This document shows, one piece after another, positions 1 to 8,114 of a stretch of 25,405 bases of DNA. The notes below the pieces were generated by a model that was not told the origin of the DNA, did no database searches, and saw only the letters and a program-made list of their open reading frames with translations. Position 1 is the stretch's first letter, and each line of letters begins with the position of its first letter. Position numbers and translations under genes: made by a program. Source of the stretch: Anaeromassilibacillus stercoravium (GTDB lineage Bacteria; Bacillota; Clostridia; Oscillospirales; Acutalibacteraceae); the NCBI GenBank assembly GCA_019118845.1, contig DWYE01000046.1:1-25405 (forward strand), written 5' to 3'.

Positions 1-1124
1 CCGGTTCGGAGTTTGTAGAGATGTTTGTCGGTATGGGGGCAGCCAAAGTCCGCGACCTCTTTAAGCAGGCCCAGGAGAAGGCCCCTTGCATTGTGTTTAT
101 CGATGAGATCGACACCATCGGAAAAAAGCGCGAGGGCGGCATGGGCGGCAACGACGAACGGGAGCAGACCCTCAACCAGTTGCTTACGGAGATGGACGGC
201 TTTGACGGGAAAAAGGGCGTTGTAATCCTGGCCGCGACCAACCGCCCGGATTCCTTGGACAAAGCGCTTCTGCGCCCGGGCCGTTTTGACCGGCGTATCC
301 CGGTGGAACTGCCGGACCTGGCGGGGCGCGAGGCTATTTTGAAGGTTCACGCCAAAAAGATCAAAGTGGCACCCGACATCGACTACAACGCCATCGCCCG
401 CGCGACCGCAGGCGCTTCCGGCGCGGAGTTGGCGAACATCATCAATGAGGCGGCCTTGCGCGCGGTACGCTGCGGCCATTTCAGCGTGACGCAGGCGGAC
501 TTGGAAGAGAGCGTGGAGGTTGTCATCGCCGGTTACCAGCGCAAGAGCGCGGTGATCTCCGCAAAGGAAAAAGAGATCGTCGCTTATCATGAAATTGGAC
601 ATGCGCTTGTTGCCGCGATGCAGAGCGACTCGGCGCCCGTCCATAAAATTACCATTGTCCCGCGTACATCCGGAGCCCTGGGCTATACCATGCAGGTGGA
701 AGAGGGCGAGCGGGTGCTGATGTCCCGCGAAGAGGCGTACAACAAGATCGCCACGCTGACCGGCGGCCGTGCAGCGGAAGAACTGATCTTTGGCTCGTTT
801 ACCTCCGGGGCATCCAACGACATCGAGCAGGCGACTAAGCTTGCGCGCTCCATGGTGACCCGGTTGGGCATGAGCAAGACCTTTGACATGATGGCCTTGG
901 AGACGGTCAGCAATCAATACTTGGGCGGGGACGCCTCCTTGACCTGCTCGCCGGAGACCGCGGCTAAGATCGACGAGGAGGTTTTGGAGCTGATCCGTTC
1001 TGCGCACGAAAAGGCGATTGCGATTTTGAAGGAGAATATGGAGAAGCTGCATGAGTTGGCGCACTATCTGTTGGAGAGGGAGACCATCACGGGCGAGGAA
1101 TTCATGGAGATTCTAAAGAAATAA
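1..1124 (+). CDS. ftsH: ATP-dependent zinc metalloprotease FtsH, C-terminal part (5' end outside window)
   Basis: This is the C-terminal ~373 residues of the membrane-anchored AAA+ protease that degrades misfolded or regulatory membrane and cytosolic proteins. The frame is open from base 3, with no start in view: the reading GSEFVEMFVGMGAAKVRDLF is internal FtsH sequence, so the ATG at 21 is not the start. Visible are Walker B (CIVFIDEID), the second region of homology with arginine fingers (ATNRPDSLDKALLRPGRFDRR), the AAA lid, and the M41 peptidase zinc motif HEIGH at 588-602. The downstream acidic zinc-ligand region reads SNDIEQATKLARSMV. The N-terminal transmembrane segments and Walker A lie upstream of the window. 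The C-terminus is short, without the long acidic tail of some homologues. The gene ends at TAA 1122-1124, eight bases before a terminator stem. Confidence 0.96.
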   Translation, partial: GSEFVEMFVGMGAAKVRDLFKQAQEKAPCIVFIDEIDTIGKKREGGMGGNDEREQTLNQLLTEMDGFDGKKGVVILAATNRPDSLDKALLRPGRFDRRIPVELPDLAGREAILKVHAKKIKVAPDIDYNAIARATAGASGAELANIINEAALRAVRCGHFSVTQADLEESVEVVIAGYQRKSAVISAKEKEIVAYHEIGHALVAAMQSDSAPVHKITIVPRTSGALGYTMQVEEGERVLMSREEAYNKIATLTGGRAAEELIFGSFTSGASNDIEQATKLARSMVTRLGMSKTFDMMALETVSNQYLGGDASLTCSPETAAKIDEEVLELIRSAHEKAIAILKENMEKLHELAHYLLERETITGEEFMEILKK

Positions 1125-1130
1125 TGGGAC

Positions 1131-1173
1131 AGCGGCCGGGCACAGGTGTTTATGCCCGGCCGCTGCTGCTTTT
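1131..1173 (+). terminator. Rho-independent terminator after ftsH
   Basis: A perfect 12-bp stem has arms at 1131-1142 and 1153-1164, built from GCGGCCGGGCA and its complement, with a 10-nt loop. A short T run follows at 1170-1173. It lies directly after the ftsH stop. Confidence 0.85.
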
Positions 1174-1184
1174 CCGGATGGGTT

Positions 1185-1213
1185 TTGCTTTTGTAGAGGG
1201 CCTATGGTATAAT
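1185..1213 (+). promoter_or_regulatory. Sigma-A-type promoter for the RNA methyltransferase gene
   Basis: TTGCTT (1185-1190) and a consensus TATAAT (1208-1213) are separated by exactly 17 bp. The pair sits between the ftsH terminator and the next gene, leaving a leader of about 125 nt. Confidence 0.7.
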
Positions 1214-1344
1214 CAATCCATTCCGCATGGCTGACGCTTGCCGGAAACAGGCAACGTATTTGGATGCGGGCTGGACCGCCCTCTTTTGGGCGGATGCGAA
1301 TCAAATCGAAAACGGGGGATTCCCCGGGAAATAGGAGCATGGAT

Positions 1345-2475
1345 ATGGCAGAACAGTGGAAAATGGTAATCCCGTGCCTGTTGGGGATCGAAGGACTGGT
1401 GGGGGATGAATTGCGCGCGATGGAAGCGCAAAATGTGGAACCGCAGAACGGCCGTGTGTTTTTTACCGGAGATGCGTCGATGCTCGCGCGCGCCAACCTC
1501 GGCTCACGGTATGGGGAGCGCGTTCTGATTGAACTGGGGAGCTTCGAGGCGCGCAGTTTTGAAGAGCTCTTCCAGGGGGTAAAGGCCCTGCCTTGGGAAC
1601 AGTGGATCGGAAAAGAGGATGCGTTTCCCGTCAAGGGGCGCTCCCTGAATTCCAAATTAGCCAGCGTCCCAGATTGCCAATCCATCATCAAAAAAGCCGT
1701 CGTGGAGCGCCTGAAGGGCAAATACCATCTAAATTGGTTTGAAGAGACCGGGACTCTGCATCAGATTCAATTCCTCATCATGAAGGACCACGTCAGCGTC
1801 ATGCTGGATACCTCCGGGGCGGGCCTGCACAAGCGCGGTTACCGGGCCAATTCCACAGAGGCGCCGATCAAGGAAACCTTGGCGGCGGCGATGGCGTATC
1901 TTTCGCGCGTCCGCCGGGATGGAATTGTGATCGACCCATTTTGCGGCTCCGGTACCATTTTGGTGGAATCCGCGCTTTATGCGAAAAATATCGCTCCGGG
2001 GCTGCAACGTTCGTTTACCGCGGAGCGCTGGAAGAATATCCCGTCCGCGGTCTGGCAGCAAGAACGGGCGCGTGCGCGGGACCTGGTGCGCCGGGATGCT
2101 TCCTTTGCCGGGTATGGATACGACATCGACGGGGCTGCGGTGAACCTGACGCTGGAAAACGCGCGCAAGGCCGGTGTGATCTCCTGCATCCATGCGGAGA
2201 AGCGGGATGTGGCGGATTTCCAACCGCTGGGCGAACGCGGCGACGTCATTTGCAACCCGCCGTATGGTGAGCGCCTGCTGGATATCCGCGCCGCGGAAGA
2301 GCTCTATCGGACGATGGGGAAGGTGTTTACCCCCAAGAAAAAATGGAGCTATAACATCATCAGCCCCGATGAGACCTTTGAGGAGTGCTACGGCCGCAAG
2401 GCGGACCGCCGCAGAAAGCTTTACAACGGCATGATTAAGTGTCAGTTTTATATGTATTATAAAAGCGGGATTTAG
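1345..2475 (+). CDS. THUMP-domain class I SAM-dependent RNA methyltransferase (RlmL/YpsC family)
   Basis: Predicted 376-residue RNA guanine-N2 methyltransferase, probably acting on 23S rRNA as in the RlmL N-terminal half and Bacillus YpsC. The N-terminus (IPCLLGIEGLVGDEL) and the region to about residue 160 match the THUMP RNA-binding part. The SAM-binding motif DPFCGSGT is at residues 197-204 and the catalytic NPPYGE motif of N-methyltransferases at 304-309. The frame is open from an ATG at 1264, but I chose ATG 1345 because AGGAG (1333-1337) lies 7 bp ahead of it. An ATG at 1339 would be too close to that site. The gene appears monocistronic, with its own promoter and about 400 bp to groES. 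The family is clear; the exact target nucleotide is not readable from sequence. Confidence 0.92.
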   Translation: MAEQWKMVIPCLLGIEGLVGDELRAMEAQNVEPQNGRVFFTGDASMLARANLGSRYGERVLIELGSFEARSFEELFQGVKALPWEQWIGKEDAFPVKGRSLNSKLASVPDCQSIIKKAVVERLKGKYHLNWFEETGTLHQIQFLIMKDHVSVMLDTSGAGLHKRGYRANSTEAPIKETLAAAMAYLSRVRRDGIVIDPFCGSGTILVESALYAKNIAPGLQRSFTAERWKNIPSAVWQQERARARDLVRRDASFAGYGYDIDGAAVNLTLENARKAGVISCIHAEKRDVADFQPLGERGDVICNPPYGERLLDIRAAEELYRTMGKVFTPKKKWSYNIISPDETFEECYGRKADRRRKLYNGMIKCQFYMYYKSGI

Positions 2476-2720
2476 CAGATGGACAGCCAGTCCGCTACGG
2501 CAAAAGCGGCTGGTTGCCGAAGCAGAAATGCAAGAAGAGGGCTGGAAATTTCAGGGAGAGTGTGCGGAAAGGCTTTTATAGCGCATGTGGCCGGTTGTAG
2601 GAGCAATGGCTTGAAACCGCCATATTTTGTGGACTCCCCTTGGAAATCCGGCCCTGCTTTGCATATTTCTGGGTGAATTGTAAATAATTTATGAAATTGC
2701 ATTTTTTCGGGAAAAACCCC
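2476..2720. other. Intergenic stretch upstream of groESL with no supported gene
   Basis: The gap between the methyltransferase and groES is about 400 bp. The groE promoter and CIRCE occupy its right part. In the left 245 bp I see no gene, RNA or strong hairpin. A 65-codon open frame at 2479-2676 has no ribosome-binding site and no family resemblance. Confidence 0.5.
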
Positions 2721-2749
2721 TTGATTTTTCCTGCGTAAGTGGCTAAAAT
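2721..2749 (+). promoter_or_regulatory. Sigma-A promoter of groES-groEL
   Basis: TTGATT (2721-2726) and TAAAAT (2744-2749) are spaced by 17 bp. Transcription should begin inside the CIRCE element that starts five bases downstream, giving an untranslated leader of roughly 120 nt. Confidence 0.85.
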
Positions 2750-2753
2750 AGTC

Positions 2754-2780
2754 TTAGCACTCAGAGATAGCGAGTGCTAA
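2754..2780 (+). promoter_or_regulatory. CIRCE operator (HrcA binding site)
   Basis: TTAGCACTC (2754-2762), a 9-bp spacer, and GAGTGCTAA (2772-2780) match the CIRCE consensus perfectly. It covers the expected transcription start of groESL. In Bacillota the HrcA repressor binds this site and is kept active by GroEL, which implies HrcA-type heat-shock control. No hrcA gene is in the window. Confidence 0.97.
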
Positions 2781-2876
2781 GAACATATCGTTTCAAGCGG
2801 CGCGGTCAAAGCGTCGAGCAGTTTGAAAGGGTATGCATGGATTTTGTAGGATCTATTTCTGAAGGAGGAAATTTAA

Positions 2877-3161
2877 ATGACAATCAAACCGTTGGCAGAC
2901 AGAGTTCTGATTAAGATGGAAGAAGCAGAAGAGACCACAAAGAGCGGCATCATCCTGGCAGGTTCCGCGAAGGAGAAGCCGCAGGTTGCGGACGTCATCG
3001 CAGTGGGCCCCGGCGGTATGGTAGACGGCAAGGAAGTCGTTATGAATGTCAAAGTGGGCGATCGTGTCATCACCAGCCAGTATGCTGGTACGAACGTCAA
3101 GATGGACGGAGAGGAATACACCATCGTCCGTCAGAGCGACATCCTGGCAGTGGTTGAATAA
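2877..3161 (+). CDS. groES: Co-chaperonin GroES (Hsp10)
   Basis: A 94-residue heptameric lid of the GroEL folding chamber, of normal family length. The N-terminus (IKPLADRVLIKMEEAEETTKSGIIL) contains the mobile loop that docks on GroEL, and the rest is the usual beta-barrel with the VGDRVI and EYTIVR segments. The start ATG at 2877 follows a strong AAGGAGG. It is the first gene of the CIRCE-controlled operon, 47 bp before groEL. Confidence 0.98.
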   Translation: MTIKPLADRVLIKMEEAEETTKSGIILAGSAKEKPQVADVIAVGPGGMVDGKEVVMNVKVGDRVITSQYAGTNVKMDGEEYTIVRQSDILAVVE

Positions 3162-3208
3162 ATAAGTATTTAAGAGAATTTATAGTATCATATTTGGAGG
3201 AATAGACT

Positions 3209-4837
3209 ATGGCAAAGCAGATCATCTATGGCGAAGAAGCAAGAAAAGCTCTGCTGAGCGGCATCAATCAGCTCGCAGATACCGTGAAGATTACGTTGGG
3301 ACCTAAGGGCCGCAACGTTGTGTTGGATAAGAAGTTCGGGGCTCCGCTCATCACGAACGACGGCGTGACCATCGCAAAGGAAATTGAGCTGGACGACGCA
3401 TTCGAGAATATGGGCGCACAGCTCGTGAAGGAAGTTGCCACCAAGACGAACGACGTCGCTGGCGACGGCACCACGACCGCAACGCTGCTGGCACAGGCTT
3501 TGATCCGCGAAGGCATGAAGAATGTCGCAGCTGGCGCAAACCCGATGGTGCTGCGCAAGGGCGTACAGGACGCTGTAGACACAGCTGTGGATGCTCTTCG
3601 CGAGCATTCCAAGAAGGTTACCTGCTCCGACGACATCGCCCGTGTTGCAACGGTTTCCGCTTCGAATGAAGAAGTTGGCAAGCTGATTGCGGACGCAATG
3701 GAGAAGGTCACTTCCGACGGCGTCATCACCGTGGAAGAGAGCAAGACCGCTCTGACGGACTGCGACGTCGTGGAAGGTATGATGTTTGACCGCGGCTATA
3801 TCAGCCCTTACATGGCGACCGATACCGACAAGATGGAGGCTGTCCTGGACGACGCCTACATCCTGATCACCGATAAGAAGATCTCCAACATCCAGGAAGT
3901 CCTGCCGCTCCTCGAGCAGATCGTACAGGGTGGCAAGAAGCTGCTGATCGTTGCAGAGGATGTTGAGGGCGAGGCGCTCACAACCCTGATCCTGAATAAA
4001 CTGCGCGGCACCTTCAATTGCGTTGCAGTCAAGGCTCCGGGTTTTGGCGACCGCCGCAAGGAAATGCTGCAGGATATCGCCGTGCTGACCGGCGGCCAGG
4101 TGATCTCCTCCGAGCTTGGCTTGGAGCTGAAGGACACCACGATTGCCCAGCTGGGCCGTGCACGCCAGGTCAAGGTGGACAAAGAGAACACCATCATCGT
4201 TGACGGCGCCGGCAACCCGGACGACATCAAGGCGAGAGTCCATCAGATCCGCAGCCAGATCGAGACCACCACGTCTGATTTCGACCGCGAGAAGCTGCAG
4301 GAGCGCTTGGCAAAGCTTGCAGGCGGCGTAGCGGTCATCCGCGTAGGCGCTGCAACAGAGATTGAGATGAAGGAGAAGAAGCTCCGCATCGAGGACGCTT
4401 TGGCGGCAACGAAGGCGGCTGTGGAAGAAGGCATCGTAGCAGGCGGCGGCGTTGCTTTGATCGATACGATTCCGGCGGTTGCAAAGCTGTTGGAGAGCGT
4501 TGAGGGCGACGAGAAGACCGGCGTGCAGATCGTGCTGAAAGCGCTGGAGGAGCCGGTTCGTCAGATTGCGGCGAACGCTGGCGTCGAAGGATCTGTCATC
4601 GTGGAGAACCTCAAGAAGGAGTCCAAGGTCGGCTATGGCTATAATGCATTGACCGGCGAGTATGGCGACATGATCTCCTTTGGCATCGTTGACCCGACGA
4701 AGGTTACCCGTTCCGCACTGCAGAACGCAGCTTCCGTCGCACAGACAGTTCTCACCACCGAGAGCCTTGTAGCGGACAAGAAAGAGCCGGTTCCGCCGGC
4801 TGCTCCGGCTGATGCGGGCATGGGCGGCATGTATTAA
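3209..4837 (+). CDS. groEL: Chaperonin GroEL (Hsp60)
   Basis: The 542-residue ATP-driven chaperonin forms the double ring that folds cytosolic proteins with GroES. ATP-site motifs are LGPKGRNV (residues 30-37), DGVTIAKEI (51-59) and GDGTTT (85-90). The apical and C-terminal equatorial sections are intact, including AGGGVALI-like sequence near residue 410. The tail is short, GMGGMY, instead of a long GGM repeat. The start ATG follows TTGGAGGA. The gene is co-transcribed with groES under CIRCE control and is followed by a terminator. Confidence 0.98.
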   Translation: MAKQIIYGEEARKALLSGINQLADTVKITLGPKGRNVVLDKKFGAPLITNDGVTIAKEIELDDAFENMGAQLVKEVATKTNDVAGDGTTTATLLAQALIREGMKNVAAGANPMVLRKGVQDAVDTAVDALREHSKKVTCSDDIARVATVSASNEEVGKLIADAMEKVTSDGVITVEESKTALTDCDVVEGMMFDRGYISPYMATDTDKMEAVLDDAYILITDKKISNIQEVLPLLEQIVQGGKKLLIVAEDVEGEALTTLILNKLRGTFNCVAVKAPGFGDRRKEMLQDIAVLTGGQVISSELGLELKDTTIAQLGRARQVKVDKENTIIVDGAGNPDDIKARVHQIRSQIETTTSDFDREKLQERLAKLAGGVAVIRVGAATEIEMKEKKLRIEDALAATKAAVEEGIVAGGGVALIDTIPAVAKLLESVEGDEKTGVQIVLKALEEPVRQIAANAGVEGSVIVENLKKESKVGYGYNALTGEYGDMISFGIVDPTKVTRSALQNAASVAQTVLTTESLVADKKEPVPPAAPADAGMGGMY

Positions 4838-4850
4838 TCCAAATTGCAAT

Positions 4851-4909
4851 AAGAAGTTTTGGACCCTGGGTTTCACTTTTGCGGAACCCAGGGCTTCTTT
4901 ATTATTTTA
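4851..4909 (+). terminator. Rho-independent terminator of groESL
   Basis: CCCTGGGTT (4864-4872) pairs with AACCCAGGG (4885-4893). An outer AAGAAG/CTTCTT extension is at 4851-4856 and 4894-4899. A T-rich tract follows. Confidence 0.85.
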
Positions 4910-4974
4910 GATGTAAATTTATGACCGCGGCGCCGTTTATCCAAACGGTGGGAAGTCCGGCTAGAAAGAGCATG

Positions 4975-5003
4975 TTTCCACGCTCTTGGACCTGTGATAA
5001 GAT
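4975..5003 (+). promoter_or_regulatory. Possible promoter of the Imm5-like gene
   Basis: A weak -35 TTTCCA (4975-4980) and a -10 TAAGAT (4998-5003) are 17 bp apart, about 40 bp before the start codon. A 6-bp inverted repeat, AAGAGC/GCTCTT, overlaps the -35. The -35 is poor, so this is tentative. Confidence 0.4.
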
Positions 5004-5045
5004 AGGGACAATGAAACACAAATCAAATTTTAGAGGGGGACAAAT

Positions 5046-5588
5046 GTGAATTGGATTGACGAAGTGCATATGAGGCTTAAAAGAAAGAATAAAATTTTAT
5101 TTGCAAAGGATTCAGAATACTTACAGGATCTGGCGTCGCTGTTTCAAGAACAGGAACATCGGGTTATGGCGTTGTGGGCTTTTGAATTTGCCGCTGAAAC
5201 GGTTGCAAACCTAGAAGAAAAGTATCCGGATGAGAGACGGCCGCGCGAGGCTTTGGAAGCTGTCCAGGCTTGGGCGGCCGGAAAAATCAAGATGCGTCCG
5301 GCCCAACAAAAAATTTTATCCTGCCATACCTTTGCAAAGGAGATCGCTTGTAAAGAAGATATTGCGATGTGTCACGCCGTCGGGCAGGCGTGTGCGGTTG
5401 TCCATACGGCCGGACATGCGATTGGTTATCCCATATACGACCTTACTTCCATTATTTACAGATATGGAATAGAGGACGCTTCCAAAATAGTTGAAGAAAG
5501 AAAACAAACGTATATAAATCGCTTGCTTTATTGGAAGGAACATTTGGACACATATAAAGGGGAATGGGCAGAATTTATGCGCAAATAG
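5046..5588 (+). CDS. Imm5-like putative immunity protein
   Basis: A 180-residue soluble, mostly alpha-helical protein without signal peptide or membrane segment. The core ILSCHTFAKE (C93, H94), AVGQACAVVHTAGHAIG (H120, H124) and following helix resemble proteins annotated as Imm5-type putative immunity proteins, whose shared pattern is CH-x-AR...A-GQA-A-x-AH-x-x-HA-G. The start is a GTG at 5046 with AGAGGGGGA ending 5 bp upstream; the ATG two bases earlier meets a stop at once. An internal ATG at 5070 is possible. No polymorphic toxin gene is adjacent, so it would be an orphan immunity gene, or the family has another role here. It lies in a stretch visibly richer in A+T than groEL, which suggests acquired DNA. 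The family call is moderate; function is unproven. Confidence 0.6.
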   Translation: MNWIDEVHMRLKRKNKILFAKDSEYLQDLASLFQEQEHRVMALWAFEFAAETVANLEEKYPDERRPREALEAVQAWAAGKIKMRPAQQKILSCHTFAKEIACKEDIAMCHAVGQACAVVHTAGHAIGYPIYDLTSIIYRYGIEDASKIVEERKQTYINRLLYWKEHLDTYKGEWAEFMRK

Positions 5589-5715
5589 TATCTTATTCAT
5601 CGAACAGATACAACAGAAATGGCGTCGCAAGAACGCCGAAAAGGCTCTCTATTTGGAGCATGGCTTGCCATAGAAATGGCTGATGAAACAAGCCGATTCA
5701 AGTCTGTGTTTAGGC

Positions 5716-5734
5716 AGTTGCACAGCGTGCAACT
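5716..5734. repeat. Perfect 8-bp inverted repeat upstream of the DUF4180 gene
   Basis: AGTTGCAC (5716-5723) and GTGCAACT (5727-5734) flank a 3-base AGC centre, about 65 bp before the preferred DUF4180 start. No T run follows, so it is more like an operator or an mRNA hairpin than a terminator. Confidence 0.6.
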
Positions 5735-5799
5735 CATGCAAACGCGCAGGAGGAACCCAAATAGAGCGTGATAGAAATAAATTTGATGAGGTATTAAAA

Positions 5800-6162
5800 A
5801 TGAACATTGAAAAAGTAGAAAAGAATCATGAAGTGTGCGCCATAATCTACAGCGAGGAAATCGTTATCACAGATCCACAATCTGCGTTAGATATATTGAT
5901 GCGCGCAAAATATGAAGTGGGTACCAAAAATATCGTCATAGATAAAAAGCTGATTGCAGAGGATTTCTTTATCCTTCGCACAGGGCTTGCAGGGGAGATT
6001 TTACAAAAATATATAAACTATGGAGGACGTATCGCGATTTATGGGGACTACTCCCACTATACCAGCAAACCACTCAAGGATTTCATTTATGAGAGTAATA
6101 AGGGAAAAGATGTGTTTTTTGTGTCTACTCAAAAAGAAGCCATTGAGATGCTGACTCGGTAA
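5800..6162 (+). CDS. DUF4180 domain-containing protein
   Basis: A 120-residue small cytosolic protein of unknown function. The whole length fits DUF4180: an N-terminal strand (IVITDPQSALDILMRAKYE), the hallmark DFFILRTGLAGEILQKYINY in the middle, and KPLKDFIYESNKGKDVFFV near the end. The frame stays open back to an ATG at 5683, which would add a cysteine-containing 39-residue extension (CTACNSC). I prefer ATG 5800 because family members start there and GAGG lies 8 bp upstream. It is oriented with the preceding Imm5-like gene and separated from it by about 210 bp that contains an inverted repeat. Confidence 0.8.
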   Translation: MNIEKVEKNHEVCAIIYSEEIVITDPQSALDILMRAKYEVGTKNIVIDKKLIAEDFFILRTGLAGEILQKYINYGGRIAIYGDYSHYTSKPLKDFIYESNKGKDVFFVSTQKEAIEMLTR

Positions 6163-6541
6163 ATGTTTGTTTATCGGGAGAACAGCAGAGCGGATTAGGC
6201 TAGCCAATGATCCGGTTGGACGGTCTGTTTTGTATACTGTTGTTTCCAATCTTCTTGCTTTCTGGTGGCAAAAATGGGATGGAACAGACGAAAAGGCAGC
6301 GTCTTGAGGTGATGGAAGATCACTTGGTTCTATACGCCTTGTACCAACCATCCATTTGGTGATCGTCACGACCTTGTCCAAATTTTCCCATAGATTTGTT
6401 ACAGATTTGTAAGCATTGCTCGAAAATGGACCTTTTTCACGATTGAAGAAGCCTGAATCGCCCTTAGAACGTCCCGGCTAGGAGAAAGGAGTAGCTTTTC
6501 AAAAGAGGCCGAAATCCGCCTTCCCTGTCTTTTTCCGCGGT
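6163..6541. other. Gene-poor, AT-rich stretch between the DUF4180 gene and nfeD
   Basis: I find no supported gene here. Short open frames on both strands lack ribosome-binding sites and recognisable sequence. Minor features are a repeated AGATTTGT around 6391-6408 and a distant 7-bp inverted repeat, GTCTGTT/AACAGAC. Decayed mobile or accessory DNA is possible, but no transposase remnant could be identified. Confidence 0.4.
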
Positions 6542-6570
6542 TTGAGGAAACCGGCCGGGTATGGTAAGAT
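6542..6570 (+). promoter_or_regulatory. Promoter of the NfeD-SPFH operon
   Basis: TTGAGG (6542-6547) and TAAGAT (6565-6570) are spaced by 17 bp, with a TGG extended -10 motif directly before the -10. The start codon is 30 bp downstream. Confidence 0.7.
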
Positions 6571-6599
6571 AGGCACATCACCGGAAAGGAGGTGCGACA

Positions 6600-7052
6600 A
6601 TGGGAGGAAGTTCCATTTTTTGGCTTGTGGTCATCGTCATCGCCGTTGTAGTTGAGGCGTGTACCGTGCAGTTGGTTTCCGTTTGGATGGCAATTGGCGG
6701 TGTAGGAGCGCTGATCGCTGGCCTGTGCGGAGCGCCGTTTTGGGTACAGACGGCTGTATTTGCCGGCGTCACGGCTTTGGCGCTCTTGATCAGCCGCCCC
6801 ATGGTCAAAAAGGTGATGCACTTTCAAAAGGTGGACACAAATGCAGGACGCTACATAGGGAAAACTGGCATTGTCACAGCGCGGATCGATAACACGGAAG
6901 GGATTGGCCAGGTGACCGTGCTCGGCAGCGTCTGGACAGCGCGTTCCGCCGACGGCTCCGTGTTGCCGGAAGGAGAGAATGTCGTCATCAAAGCGATCGA
7001 AGGGGTAAAACTGATTGTAGAACCGGAGAATCACTATCTGAAGACCGAATAA
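6600..7052 (+). CDS. NfeD family membrane protein
   Basis: A 150-residue short-form NfeD protein, without the N-terminal ClpP-class protease domain of long forms. Two to three hydrophobic segments occupy residues about 5-72 (FWLVVIVIAVVVEACTVQLV and the following AIGGVGALIAGL stretch). A soluble OB-fold domain covers about 84-145 (GKTGIVTARIDNTEGIGQVTV). Short NfeD proteins sit beside SPFH proteins and are thought to help them organise membrane microdomains. The start ATG 6600 has AGGAGGTG five bases upstream. The SPFH gene follows after 39 bp, as in the classical pair. Confidence 0.88.
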   Translation: MGGSSIFWLVVIVIAVVVEACTVQLVSVWMAIGGVGALIAGLCGAPFWVQTAVFAGVTALALLISRPMVKKVMHFQKVDTNAGRYIGKTGIVTARIDNTEGIGQVTVLGSVWTARSADGSVLPEGENVVIKAIEGVKLIVEPENHYLKTE

Positions 7053-7091
7053 CGACGAACTTAACGAGAGAAGAACAAAGGAGAATGGTTT

Positions 7092-7994
7092 ATGCCATAT
7101 GTAATTGCGATACTTGTTTTACTGCTGATTGTGATCATCATTGCCAATATCAAAATCGTTCCGCAGGCCCATGCGTATGTCATGGAGCGTCTGGGCGCGT
7201 ACCATGTGACCTGGGAGACCGGCCTGCATGTCAAGATTCCGTTCCTGGATAAGATTGCCAAAAAGGTTTCTTTAAAGGAGCAGGTGATCGATTTCCCGCC
7301 CCAGCCGGTAATCACCAAGGATAACGTGACCATGCAGATTGATACGGTTGTGTATTTCCAGATCACGGATCCAAAGCTCTATGCATACGGTGTGGAAAGC
7401 CCGATTTCCGCAATCGAAAACCTGAGCGCGACCACCCTGCGCAACATCATCGGCGATCTGGAGCTGGACCACACGCTGACCTCCCGCGATGTCATCAATA
7501 CGCAGATTCGCCAGATATTGGACGAGGCGACCGATCCCTGGGGGATCAAAGTCAACCGCGTGGAATTGAAGAATATCCTGCCGCCGGCGGAAATCCAGGA
7601 TTCCATGGAAAAGCAGATGAAGGCCGAGCGTGAGCGCCGCGCCAAGATCTTGGAAGCAGAAGGCCAAAAGCGCAGCGCAGTCCTGATTGCAGAGGGTGAA
7701 AAGGAGTCTGCCATCCTGCACGCGGAAGCGTTGAAGGAGGCTAAGATCCGCGAGGCGCAGGGCGAGGCGGAGGCCATCCTCTCGGTGCAGAAAGCCCTGG
7801 CTGACAGCATTAAGATGTTGAATGAGGCAAATCCGGGCGAGGGCGTTATCGCGATCAAGAGCTTGGAGGCGTTCGAGAAAGCGGCGGACGGCAAGGCGAC
7901 CAAGATTATCATCCCATCCAATTTGCAATCGCTCGCGGGCTTGGCGACCTCCCTCAAGGAGTTTGTGTCGGATGATACAAACCTTGCAAAATAA
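7092..7994 (+). CDS. SPFH/Band 7 (stomatin/paraslipin-like) membrane protein
   Basis: A 300-residue member of the stomatin/prohibitin/flotillin superfamily that scaffolds membrane microdomains and modulates membrane proteases. One N-terminal membrane anchor (residues about 2-20) is followed by the SPFH domain (PQAHAYVMERLGAYHVTWET through VNRVELKNILPP). A charged coiled coil rich in AEG/EAE repeats follows at residues about 175-235, then the C-terminal oligomerisation tail. The start ATG 7092 follows AAAGGAG. Pairing with NfeD is diagnostic of this subfamily (QmcA/YbbK-like). FtsH, a known partner of SPFH proteins, is nearby but in a separate transcription unit. Confidence 0.92.
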   Translation: MPYVIAILVLLLIVIIIANIKIVPQAHAYVMERLGAYHVTWETGLHVKIPFLDKIAKKVSLKEQVIDFPPQPVITKDNVTMQIDTVVYFQITDPKLYAYGVESPISAIENLSATTLRNIIGDLELDHTLTSRDVINTQIRQILDEATDPWGIKVNRVELKNILPPAEIQDSMEKQMKAERERRAKILEAEGQKRSAVLIAEGEKESAILHAEALKEAKIREAQGEAEAILSVQKALADSIKMLNEANPGEGVIAIKSLEAFEKAADGKATKIIIPSNLQSLAGLATSLKEFVSDDTNLAK

Positions 7995-8085
7995 CCCATC
8001 GTTGCGTCAGAATATACAAAATGGAGGAGAAAAAGCTGGAAACATCATCTGAACTGGACGAAAACACGAATTCCCTGGAAATAGC

Positions 8086-8114
8086 TTGCTTTTGTACGGA
8101 AAATATCCTAAAAT
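8086..8114 (+). promoter_or_regulatory. Promoter of the 24-codon ORF transcript
   Basis: TTGCTT (8086-8091) and TAAAAT (8109-8114) are separated by 17 bp. The only things downstream before a terminator are a small hairpin (TCCGG 8146-8150 / CCGGA 8156-8160) and the 24-codon ORF. Confidence 0.65.

Noticed and set aside
1264..1344. N-terminal extension of the RNA methyltransferase from ATG 1264
   Set aside because: It has no SD, and the extension does not resemble the family N-terminus. AGGAG at 1333-1337 fits the ATG at 1345.
2479..2676. 65-codon + strand ORF between the methyltransferase and groES
   Set aside because: There is no ribosome-binding site, no family resemblance and no promoter. 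It begins only a few bases after the previous stop.
3188..4876. Long reverse-strand open frames opposite groEL, the pur genes (e.g. 11241-13142, 8328-9650) and malic enzyme (22725-23942)
   Set aside because: They mirror strongly coding + strand genes with clear families. Their translations look like no protein family and they lack ribosome-binding sites. They arise from codon bias.
6001..6381. 126-codon reverse ORF across the 3' end of the DUF4180 gene and the following gap
   Set aside because: Half of it is antisense to DUF4180. It has no recognisable domain or ribosome-binding site.
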